Shown: positions 1 to 5,508 of the stretch, piece after piece | How positions within the stretch are numbered: the stretch's first letter is position 1 | How the letters are laid out: each line of letters begins with the position of its first letter | Assembly: GCA_022561735.1 (NCBI GenBank) | Contig: JADFQR010000096.1 | Coordinates: 1-5,732 of the forward strand | DNA: 5,732 nt | Direction of reading: 5' to 3' | Origin: Chloroflexota bacterium | Lineage (GTDB): Bacteria > Chloroflexota > Dehalococcoidia > UBA1151 | Notes under the pieces: generated by a model | Database searches by the model: none | What the model was told of the DNA's origin: nothing | Seen by the model: only the letters and a program-made list of their open reading frames with translations | Made by a program: the position numbers and the translations under genes

Positions 1-178
1 CAGGGGTGTCCTCCGTAGCATGGGGCGTGATGGACATCGAATGCGGCATGAGCGGTCCCTGGACAGGCTTCAAGGTTGGTGTTGCTTCTCGGGGGCGCCG
101 AATCTCTGTCCGGGATGGCCGATGAATCGGATTGTCGCGCGCCCATGCCGGGGCCGTCACTGTCCATGTCGGCCGAGT

Positions 179-207
179 TTGAACCCGTCACGGGGTATGG
201 ATAAGAT
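179..207 (+). promoter_or_regulatory. Candidate sigma-70-type promoter for the lipoprotein gene
   Basis: A TTGAAC hexamer (179-184; matches the first four bases of TTGACA) is followed after 17 bases by TAAGAT (202-207; four of six matches to TATAAT). Transcription would begin near base 214, giving a leader of about 70 bases before the ATG at 284. Spacing is ideal but both hexamers are imperfect, and in a genome of this base composition such matches can occur by chance. Confidence 0.3.
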
Positions 208-243
208 GCCTCGGCACTGATGATCGCTACTTCCCGGTGATGG

Positions 244-265
244 CTGGCCCCCTGCGCGGGGACAG
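244..265 (+). repeat. Short imperfect inverted repeat in the lipoprotein leader
   Basis: CTG-G-CCCC (244-251) and GGGG-A-CAG (258-265) can pair as a seven-base-pair stem with one G/A mismatch around a six-base loop. It ends two bases before the GGAGG ribosome binding site of the downstream gene, so if it forms in the mRNA it could affect translation initiation. It is short and may be coincidental. Confidence 0.25.
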
Positions 266-267
266 AT

Positions 268-272
268 GGAGG
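268..272 (+). promoter_or_regulatory. Ribosome binding site GGAGG deciding the lipoprotein start
   Basis: GGAGG lies 11 bases before the ATG at 284. It overlaps the in-frame ATG at 266, which itself has only a weak G-run upstream. The site therefore favours ATG 284, which also puts the hydrophobic signal sequence at the very N-terminus. An in-frame GTG at 278, five bases from GGAGG, is a less likely alternative. Confidence 0.5.
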
Positions 273-283
273 CAGGTGTGTCA

Positions 284-1042
284 ATGGTCCGTATCGAGAT
301 ACTGGCGCTCGGGATGGTTGCGGTGGGGACCGTGGCGCTGGCCTGTTCTTCGGCTGCCGATCTCACATCGACGCCGCCAGTCTTGTCTACTGCGACCGCC
401 GCTCCGACCCCAGTTCATACCCCAATTCGTTTTGGGGCGCCGAAACCACCGCCCGCGCTTGTTGACGACCCGGACGTGGGTATCAGCAAAGGGTCAACGG
501 AAGAGTTGGGGTGGGCTCCCCCCGATGATGAGGCGACGAGGCGGGCGGACCTGATCGTGATCGCCACCGTAGACCTGCCGGGTCAGGCCTTCTGGACGAC
601 GATCTCCGGAGAGCGGCCCGGGGTGACGGTGGAAGGGAGGTTGCCGGACCTCCCTGCGGACGAGTTGAGGTGGGGCAGTTCCCCTCAGATCTTCACGCCG
701 TGGACGTTTAATGTCGTCGAGACGCTCAAGGGACAGGTTCCCGTTTCCGGCCCGGTTCTTGTCAACCGATGGGGAGGCGCGATACCGCCGGACAGTTTCC
801 TGCTCGATGGCGAGGTGGCGTTTGTGTCCGGGGAGAAGATCGTCCTGTTTCTGAAGGACTGTGGGCCCGGGCGTGCCGAGAAGTACGGATCCCCTTACCG
901 GTTTATCAAGCGGCTCGTGGTGACGCCGGAGGGGACGGCCAGGAATGTTTTGGGATACGAGTCGATCCCTATTGGGGAGCTCCTTGGCGTGATTCAACGC
1001 GAGAAGGATCAGTCGCCCCTCGCCGAGATATCCTGCAACTGA
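284..1042 (+). CDS. Putative lipoprotein with Pro/Thr linker and a C-terminal domain of unknown function
   Basis: Predicted 252-residue exported protein of unknown function. Residues 1-20 form a short signal sequence (MVRIEILALG, then a hydrophobic run) ending in ALA-C with Cys21. This fits a relaxed lipobox, so the mature protein is probably lipid-anchored outside the cytoplasmic membrane; position -3 is Ala rather than the usual Leu, so a simply secreted form is possible. Residues 22-60 are Ser/Thr/Pro/Ala-rich, a typical flexible tether. The rest (about 85-245) has the pattern ADLIVIATV, FNVVETLKG, VLVNRWGG, EKIVLFL and a closing IPIGELLGVIQ segment. That pattern resembles small beta-rich extracytoplasmic domains seen in many Gram-positive and Chloroflexota lipoproteins, but I cannot name a family. 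Cys193 and Cys251 could form a disulfide. The ATG at 266 (258 residues) is an alternative start. The gene converges on leuB and shares no obvious function with it. Confidence 0.75.
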   Translation: MVRIEILALGMVAVGTVALACSSAADLTSTPPVLSTATAAPTPVHTPIRFGAPKPPPALVDDPDVGISKGSTEELGWAPPDDEATRRADLIVIATVDLPGQAFWTTISGERPGVTVEGRLPDLPADELRWGSSPQIFTPWTFNVVETLKGQVPVSGPVLVNRWGGAIPPDSFLLDGEVAFVSGEKIVLFLKDCGPGRAEKYGSPYRFIKRLVVTPEGTARNVLGYESIPIGELLGVIQREKDQSPLAEISCN

Positions 1043-1043
1043 C

Positions 1044-1063
1044 GGGCGTGTCGGAACACACCC
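1044..1063. terminator. Convergent-gap hairpin, possible bidirectional terminator
   Basis: GGGCGTGT (1044-1051), loop CGGA, ACACACCC (1056-1063). Read on the minus strand the stem is eight pairs with one G-U wobble; on the plus strand that position is a C/A mismatch, so folding is better for leu operon transcripts. It begins one base after the lipoprotein stop codon and 71 bases beyond the leuB stop. No T-run follows on either strand, so it is not a classical intrinsic terminator. It may only mark or stabilise the 3' ends. Confidence 0.35.
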
Positions 1064-1133
1064 ATCAGTATTAGAAGCGCCGGTTACCAGATTCCCGCCT
1101 CGCAGGAGTCACCGGACAGGGGACATCCCGGCA

Positions 1134-2246
1134 CTACCCGGCGACCGCCCCCGATACCAGGTCACCGAACTGCACCGTCCCGATGCACCTGTCTCCTTCT
1201 CCGGAGATGTCGCGCGTTCGGAATCCTTCAGACATCACGGCATCTACGGCCTTTTCGATGGCGTCGGCCTCCTCGTGGAGCCCGAACGACCACCGGAGCA
1301 TCAGGGCGCTGCTCAACAGCGACGCTATCGGGTTGGCGACCCCGTGTCCCGCAATGTCCGGGGCGCTGCCGTGGATCGGCTCGTACAGCGCAGGCTTGCC
1401 GCCGCGCCGCCGTCGAACGCCCTTCTTCGGTGGCGGGCTGGTGAGGCTCGCCGAGGGGAGCATGCCCATCGACCCGGCCAGCACGGACGCTTCGTCAGAC
1501 AGGATGTCTCCAAACGTATTCTCGGTGACGATCACATCGAACTGCGCCGGGTTGGTGATCAACTGCATCGCAGCGTTGTCCACAAGTATGTGGTTGAGTT
1601 CAACGTCGCGGTACTCATCGTGGAGCTCGGTCGCGATCTCACGCCAGAGACGTCCGGACTCGAGCACGTTGGCCTTGTCCACCGAGGTCAGCTTTTTGCG
1701 GCGGTTGCGCGCCATGTCATATCCAACCCTGAGGACCCTCTCTATCTCCTTCTCGGTATACGAGAGGGTATCGACGGCACGCCGGCCCCGGGCGTTCTCC
1801 CAGCGCTTCTTGGGCCGGCCAAAATACAGGCCTCCGGTAAGCTCGCGCAGGATCACCATGTCCACTCCCTCAAGCCGGTCGCGCTTTAGCGGCGAGGAGT
1901 CCATGAGGTCCGGGTAAACCTTGATCGGGCGGACGTTGGCAAACAGCCCGAGCTCTTTGCGGATGCGAAGGATCCCATCCTCCGGCCGCGTCTTCGCCCG
2001 GGGGTCGTCCCATTTTGGGCCGCCTACGGCGCCAAACAAGATGGCATCGCACCCGAGGATCGTGTCCATCGTCTCGTCAGGAAGCGGCGTGCCGAACCTG
2101 TCTATCGCGCAGCCGCCCATGATGCCCGTCTTCCAGGTGAATGTATGCCCGTAGCGGCGTCCGACAGCGTCGAGCACTTTGACGGACTCGGCCGTAACCT
2201 CAGGGCCTATCCCATCCCCTCCGATGACAGCGATCTTAAGTTCCAA
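1134..2246 (-). CDS. leuB: 3-isopropylmalate dehydrogenase
   Basis: Cytosolic enzyme that oxidises (2R,3S)-3-isopropylmalate with NAD+ and decarboxylates it to 2-ketoisocaproate, the last leucine-specific step before transamination. The protein is 370 residues, slightly above the usual 345-365. Visible signatures: GGDGIGPEV near the N-terminus (9-17), AILFGAVGGPKWD (68-80), substrate arginines 94, 106 and 134 (the last in RELTGG), Tyr141 in GGLYFG, Lys191 in DKANVLESGRLWR, metal-binding aspartates 223, 247 and 251 (VDNAAM; ENTFGDILSDEAS), and the NAD loop HGSAPDIAG (292-300). Odd feature: residues 269-286 form a Pro/Lys/Arg-rich insertion just before YEPIHGSAPD. The start is TTG at 2246, chosen for its Shine-Dalgarno and because no ATG or GTG lies nearby in frame; translation otherwise begins ELKIAVIGG as expected. 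leuD ends 49 bases upstream. An AT-rich patch at 2276-2283 has no matching -35, so transcription is probably continuous from leuD. Confidence 0.97.
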   Translation of the reverse strand: MELKIAVIGGDGIGPEVTAESVKVLDAVGRRYGHTFTWKTGIMGGCAIDRFGTPLPDETMDTILGCDAILFGAVGGPKWDDPRAKTRPEDGILRIRKELGLFANVRPIKVYPDLMDSSPLKRDRLEGVDMVILRELTGGLYFGRPKKRWENARGRRAVDTLSYTEKEIERVLRVGYDMARNRRKKLTSVDKANVLESGRLWREIATELHDEYRDVELNHILVDNAAMQLITNPAQFDVIVTENTFGDILSDEASVLAGSMGMLPSASLTSPPPKKGVRRRRGGKPALYEPIHGSAPDIAGHGVANPIASLLSSALMLRWSFGLHEEADAIEKAVDAVMSEGFRTRDISGEGDRCIGTVQFGDLVSGAVAG

Positions 2247-2255
2247 AGTTATGTT

Positions 2256-2259
2256 CTCC
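2256..2259 (-). promoter_or_regulatory. Ribosome binding site for the leuB TTG start
   Basis: On the minus strand GGAG (in CGGAGAA) lies nine bases before the TTG at 2246-2244. The spacing is close to ideal and supports a TTG start for leuB. Confidence 0.6.
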
Positions 2260-2295
2260 GTTTCGGGCGTAGTCGATTAAATAGGGACGGCGCGG

Positions 2296-2892
2296 CTACC
2301 AGCGAGCCGGATGCGCCTGTTCAAATTCGGTAATTGCGTCGACGCTCTGAAGCGAGTGGCCGATATCGTCCAGTCCCTCCAGGAGCGAGTCACGCCGGAA
2401 CCCTTCCATCTCGAACGACTCGGAGAAGCCTTCGTCGTCGAACACGCGCCGCTCCTCGATATCGACCGTCAACCGTGAACCGGGTTTTCTTAGCGCACGG
2501 GCCATGATGGTGTCCACCGCGGCCTGGGAGAGAATGATCGGCGCCATACCGTTCTGGTAGCAGTTGTTGCGGAAGATATCGCCGAAACTGGGCGCGATCA
2601 CGGCAAGGAAGCCGTATTCCTTGAGCGCCCAGGGCGCATGCTCCCGGGAAGATCCCGAGCCAAAGTTTGGCCCGGAGACGAGGATAGAAGCGCCCTGGTA
2701 CTCCCGCTTGTTGAGGATGAAGTCCGGGTTCGGGACTCCGTCCTCAAGGTACCGCCAGTCAAAGAACGCGTACTCGCCAAACCCGGTCCGCTCGATCCGT
2801 TTTAAGAACTGCTTCGGGATCACCTGGTCCGTGTCCACGTTAGCCATGTCCAGCGGTGCGACGATCCCGGTTACTTTCTTGAGAGGGTCCAA
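2296..2892 (-). CDS. leuD: 3-isopropylmalate dehydratase (isopropylmalate isomerase) small subunit
   Basis: Small swivel-domain subunit that pairs with LeuC in the cytosol to interconvert 2- and 3-isopropylmalate through dehydration and rehydration. The protein is 198 residues, the usual size of the longer bacterial LeuD form. Family motifs are intact: [14 protein letters not shown] (18-31), [13 protein letters not shown] (78-90), [13 protein letters not shown] (103-115) and a C-terminal [13 protein letters not shown] segment followed by a short helix, as in proteobacterial-type LeuD. The start is TTG at 2892: no ATG or GTG occurs in frame back to the stop of the preceding gene, and AGGA sits seven bases upstream. 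From this TTG the sequence begins [21 protein letters not shown], matching the family's N-terminus. Instead of following leuC directly, it lies 72 bases after the stop of an inserted membrane-protein gene. It is in the same frame as that stop, so there is no overlap or translational coupling. Confidence 0.96.
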   Translation of the reverse strand: MDPLKKVTGIVAPLDMANVDTDQVIPKQFLKRIERTGFGEYAFFDWRYLEDGVPNPDFILNKREYQGASILVSGPNFGSGSSREHAPWALKEYGFLAVIAPSFGDIFRNNCYQNGMAPIILSQAAVDTIMARALRKPGSRLTVDIEERRVFDDEGFSESFEMEGFRRDSLLEGLDDIGHSLQSVDAITEFEQAHPARW

Positions 2893-2899
2893 TTCACTG

Positions 2900-2903
2900 T
2901 CCT
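2900..2903 (-). promoter_or_regulatory. Ribosome binding site for the leuD TTG start
   Basis: AGGA on the minus strand, seven bases before the TTG at 2892-2890. It decides the start because no ATG or GTG is available in frame upstream. Confidence 0.6.
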
Positions 2904-2964
2904 GTAGGTTTGCTCCGCGGTCGCCGCGCCGCGCGCGCTGAACGATTCCGCGTGGTTGAAGTTC

Positions 2965-3870
2965 TTACGAATTTTTGACTGTCCGGGTTTGCCGGCCCTG
3001 CACAAGTAGATGCCGGACTTCCTGCGCCCGCTGAATGCGGTATACCACAATAACGGTCAGGACCAGTGGAATGACCTGAAACAGGTCAGACCACATCAAC
3101 AACCGCCCGGCCGCCGCCCAGCCATCGATATCTCCGCGCGTCACGAATAATGAGATCCCACGCGGACCAAACAGGACTGCCGCCACGACCATAGTCCACC
3201 AGGTGCTGACCAGTGGCGCGTCCGGAGAACTTACATTTTGCCATGCCCGGGGGTCTGCGGTCTCAGAAGACCCGGATGCCTGCACAAGCTCCCGAACTAC
3301 GCGTGACGGTTGGACGAAGTTCATGATCGGGATGAAAAACCATCCAACGGCCCAGCCCGGGGTGAAACGTTGACCTTCCGCCCTCAAATGCCGCAGATTT
3401 GAACTTGCCTGGTGGATGAACATGGTGAACGACACGAGAAGCGTGATTACGGATAGGACAACGAAGGACCAGACGAGTGATTGATCAGACTGGTAGTCGT
3501 TGACCGTCCTGGCGATCTCCAGGACCCTGCGGCAATCACCCGTTCCCGCAGCCAGGTCCTGGGCCGTGTCGCACTGGAAGCCCTGATCGGCGGCGAACGA
3601 AAGTAACTCTCCGGGGTTGGCGTTATTTCTCGGGAGATCCGTTAATCCCACTGATCCAAAGGCGTTGATATCGTTCAGCATCTTGCTGTCGACCCATGCG
3701 AGTACGAACGCCAGGACCACCATCAAGCTGGCCGTTCCGGTGATCCATATGAACAGCGTTCGCCCGGATCGATACCCGGAATCATATCTCGAACCGTCCC
3801 GCGACCGGTCGTCAGCGCTGCGCCTGTGCGCGTTCCGCTCGCGATCGCGTGGGTCGGAACTGGTAGACAT
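2965..3870 (-). CDS. DUF4328-type multi-pass membrane protein inserted between leuC and leuD
   Basis: Integral membrane protein of unknown function, 301 residues from the chosen start. The first 37 residues are hydrophilic, rich in Arg, Asp and Ser, and probably cytoplasmic. Five hydrophobic segments follow at about 38-60, 131-153, 171-187, 222-243 and 256-278. The stretch FIHQASSNLRHLR (151-163) followed by RFTPGWAVGWFFIPIMNFVQPSRVVREL (168-195, given as a motif) is the hallmark I associate with DUF4328: a basic loop, a Trp/Gly-rich PGWAVGWFFIP helix, then a short linker to REL. The loop between helices 1 and 2 (about 61-130) should be outside and contains Cys100 and Cys113, a possible disulfide. 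ATG 3870 was chosen because GAGG lies six bases upstream; ATG 3906 or TTG 3909 would add 12 or 13 residues but lack a ribosome binding site. The gene is co-directional with leuC (57-base gap) and leuD (72-base gap), so probably co-transcribed. Its GC content is lower than its neighbours. No leucine-pathway role can be inferred from sequence. Confidence 0.85.
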   Translation of the reverse strand: MSTSSDPRDRERNAHRRSADDRSRDGSRYDSGYRSGRTLFIWITGTASLMVVLAFVLAWVDSKMLNDINAFGSVGLTDLPRNNANPGELLSFAADQGFQCDTAQDLAAGTGDCRRVLEIARTVNDYQSDQSLVWSFVVLSVITLLVSFTMFIHQASSNLRHLRAEGQRFTPGWAVGWFFIPIMNFVQPSRVVRELVQASGSSETADPRAWQNVSSPDAPLVSTWWTMVVAAVLFGPRGISLFVTRGDIDGWAAAGRLLMWSDLFQVIPLVLTVIVVYRIQRAQEVRHLLVQGRQTRTVKNS

Positions 3871-3876
3871 GAATCG

Positions 3877-3880
3877 CCTC
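3877..3880 (-). promoter_or_regulatory. Ribosome binding site favouring ATG 3870 for the membrane protein
   Basis: GAGG on the minus strand, six bases before the ATG at 3870-3868. The upstream candidate starts (ATG 3906, TTG 3909) have no purine-rich site in front of them. Confidence 0.5.
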
Positions 3881-3927
3881 GTCGCGTCGCCCGGATTGAC
3901 CTGCATCAAGACGGGACCGGCATCGGC

Positions 3928-5346
3928 CTAGGCCTCCGCAAACTCCCAGTCACGGACGTCTACGAAGTGGCCTTTGATGGCGGCTGCGGCCGCCATCTCC
4001 GGGCTGACAAGGTGGGTACGTCCGCCGCGCCCCTGCCGGCCTTCAAAGTTGCGGTTTGACGTGGAAGCGCAGCGCTCGCCCGGCGCGAGAATGTCCGGGT
4101 TCATGCCGAGGCACATTGAGCATCCGGCGGTTCGCCACTCGAAGCCGGCCTCGACCAGAATCTGGTCCAGCCCCTCTTCCTCAGCCTGCTTTTTCAACGG
4201 GGTCGATCCGGGCACCACCATAGCGCGTACGCCCGGCGCTACCTTGTGGCCCTTTGCGATCTCCGCGGCGGCGCGGATGTCCTCTATGCGTCCGTTGGTG
4301 CAGGAGCCGATGAACACCCGGTCGATCGTGATATCGGTGATCCGCTGTCCGGGCTTCAGGTCCATGTACTGGAGCGCCCGCGCTGCGTTTTCCTGTTCGC
4401 CCGGCGACTCGAAATCCTCCGGCGAAGGCACGTTCCCGCTTATGCTGGCTACCTGTCCCGGGTTGGTGCCCCAGGTCACGCGCGGCTCGATCGAAGCGGC
4501 GTCGATCTCGATCGTCGTATCGAACTCTGCGCCCTCGTCCGTCGGGAGCAGTTTCCAGCCCTCGACCGCCTCGTCGAACGCGTCGCCCTTCGGCACACGC
4601 GCCCGTCCCCGCAGGTACTCGAACGTCTTTTCGTCCGGGGCTATCATCCCGGCGCGCGCCCCGGCCTCGATGGTCATATTGCACACCGTCATCCGTCCCT
4701 CCATCGAGAGATCACGAATGGCCTGGCCGGTGTACTCGATCACGTACCCGGTGCCGCCTGCGACGCCGATCTGGCCGATGATCGTCAGGATCAGGTCCTT
4801 TGCCGTGACGCCCGGCTGCAGGTCCCCGTTCACCCGGATCTCCATCGTCTTCGGGAGCGCCTGCACCAGGCACTGCGTCGCGAGGACGTGCTCTATCTCC
4901 GACGTGCCGATGCCGAAGGCGAGCGCTCCGAACGCGCCGTGCGTTGCGGTGTGGCTGTCACCGCACACGATCGTCATTCCGGGCTGAGTCGCACCGATCT
5001 CCGGGCCGATCACGTGAACGATCCCCTGGTCCGGCGAGTACATGTCAAAAAGCTTGATGCCAAAGTCACGCGTGTTCTCAGACAGCGCGTCGAGTTGCTG
5101 TTTCGCGATCTTGTCGGTGATCTCCACCTCGGTGTCCCGGGGCGTCGTCGGCACGTCGTGATCGGCGACCGCGACCACAAGATCGGGACGGCGGACCTTG
5201 CGGCCGGCGAGCCGGAGCCCCTCAAACGCCTGTGGCGATGTCACCTCATGCACAAGGTGGAGGTCAATGTAGAGGAGCGCGGGCTTACCCTCCTCCTCCT
5301 GCACTATGTGCTGCTCCCAGATCTTCCTGAACATCGTTTTGGGCAT
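3928..5346 (-). CDS. leuC: 3-isopropylmalate dehydratase (isopropylmalate isomerase) large subunit
   Basis: Catalytic large subunit of isopropylmalate isomerase, a [4Fe-4S] enzyme of the aconitase superfamily that works in the cytosol with LeuD. The protein is 472 residues, the normal length of the bacterial LeuC type. The cluster ligands are visible as Cys349 (FIGSCTNGR), Cys409 and Cys412 (AGCSMCLG). Other aconitase-family motifs are [17 protein letters not shown] (29-45), [24 protein letters not shown] (127-150, given as a motif), [17 protein letters not shown] (223-239) and [19 protein letters not shown] (428-446). The start [13 protein letters not shown] is typical of LeuC, and no in-frame start codon is found just upstream. 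The likely ribosome binding site, GGAGA at 5361-5365, is unusually distant (14 bases). leuA ends 162 bases upstream across a repeat-rich gap. The next gene downstream is not leuD, as is usual, but a membrane protein. Confidence 0.97.
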   Translation of the reverse strand: MPKTMFRKIWEQHIVQEEEGKPALLYIDLHLVHEVTSPQAFEGLRLAGRKVRRPDLVVAVADHDVPTTPRDTEVEITDKIAKQQLDALSENTRDFGIKLFDMYSPDQGIVHVIGPEIGATQPGMTIVCGDSHTATHGAFGALAFGIGTSEIEHVLATQCLVQALPKTMEIRVNGDLQPGVTAKDLILTIIGQIGVAGGTGYVIEYTGQAIRDLSMEGRMTVCNMTIEAGARAGMIAPDEKTFEYLRGRARVPKGDAFDEAVEGWKLLPTDEGAEFDTTIEIDAASIEPRVTWGTNPGQVASISGNVPSPEDFESPGEQENAARALQYMDLKPGQRITDITIDRVFIGSCTNGRIEDIRAAAEIAKGHKVAPGVRAMVVPGSTPLKKQAEEEGLDQILVEAGFEWRTAGCSMCLGMNPDILAPGERCASTSNRNFEGRQGRGGRTHLVSPEMAAAAAIKGHFVDVRDWEFAEA

Positions 5347-5377
5347 GGCTAAGATTGGTTTCTCCGTATGTGATTCA

Positions 5378-5393
5378 AACCGGCGCGCCGGTT
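5378..5393. repeat. 16-bp perfect palindrome upstream of leuC
   Basis: AACCGGCGCGCCGGTT reads the same on both strands. It lies 12 bases upstream of the putative leuC ribosome binding site (5361-5365) in the leuA-leuC gap. As DNA it could be a dimeric regulator's operator; as RNA it could fold into a six-pair stem with a CGCG loop near the leuC start. There is no direct evidence for either role. Confidence 0.5.
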
Positions 5394-5416
5394 CGGGGGC
5401 GCCGGTGGGGGCCGGT
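5387..5416. repeat. Three copies of GCCGGT in the leuA-leuC gap
   Basis: The plus strand carries GCCGGT at 5387-5392, 5401-5406 and 5411-5416, separated by G-rich spacers; the first copy is part of the 16-bp palindrome. Copies start 14 and 10 bases apart, so the spacing is irregular. On the transcribed sense these read ACCGGC. They could be regulator half-sites, RNA pairing partners for the downstream CCGGTGCG arm, or low-complexity GC sequence. Confidence 0.4.
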
Positions 5417-5433
5417 GAGGCAGGGCGGAACTA

Positions 5434-5466
5434 CGCACCGGCCGATATCTATCTAAACCCGGTGCG
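5434..5466. repeat. Inverted repeat downstream of leuA
   Basis: CGCACCGG (5434-5441) and CCGGTGCG (5459-5466) are perfect eight-base inverted copies around a 17-base AT-richer loop. On the minus strand the hairpin begins 42 bases after the leuA stop. No T-run follows, so a simple intrinsic terminator is unlikely; it may protect the leuA 3' end or tune readthrough into leuC. Confidence 0.4.
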
Positions 5467-5508
5467 CAATTCTAAAGGGCTGTTGGCTCTCCGATGGTTC
5501 CGGGATTC

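Larger units (their letters stand above)
1..283. other. Left-edge region without a convincing gene
   Basis: No reading frame here has recognisable protein character. The frames that stay open encode Arg/Cys/Pro-rich or low-complexity peptides without a good ribosome binding site. One plus-strand frame is open from the left edge to a TGA at 123-125 and could be the last 40 codons of a gene lying outside the window, but no motif supports that. The region does contain a plausible promoter (179-207) and a small inverted repeat (244-265), both just ahead of the lipoprotein gene. I see no tRNA, riboswitch or repeat array. Confidence 0.5.

Noticed and set aside
1..166. Minus-strand frame from ATG 166 open to the left edge (55 codons)
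   Set aside because: It has no ribosome binding site upstream and low-complexity Asp/Ser/Pro/His-rich content. It could only be judged with sequence beyond the edge.
20..220. Plus-strand 66-codon open frame near the left edge
   Set aside because: It is rich in Arg, Cys, Pro and Trp, has no Shine-Dalgarno and no motif. It is probably non-coding.
494..997. Minus-strand open frame opposite the lipoprotein gene (167 codons)
   Set aside because: Its Arg/Pro/His-rich composition is typical of an antisense shadow. The plus-strand frame has a signal sequence, a ribosome binding site and a normal stop.
1183..1917. Plus-strand open frames opposite leuB (244 and 204 codons)
   Set aside because: They are antisense to a fully supported leuB and have no recognisable domain or ribosome binding site.
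2276..2283. AT-rich TATTTAAT on the minus strand as an internal leuB promoter
   Set aside because: The -10-like box has no acceptable -35 at the right distance (CTCGCT or CGCTGG instead of TTGACA).
3974..5352. Long plus-strand open frames opposite leuC (337 and 368 codons)
   Set aside because: They lie wholly antisense to leuC, whose family motifs are intact, and encode Arg/Ser/Pro- or Arg/His/Val-rich sequence without motifs. Long antisense frames are expected in GC-rich codon-biased genes.
5347..5508. A leucine-rich leader peptide or attenuator ahead of leuC
   Set aside because: The minus strand has no ATG in this gap and no run of leucine codons, so a classical attenuator peptide is not supported.
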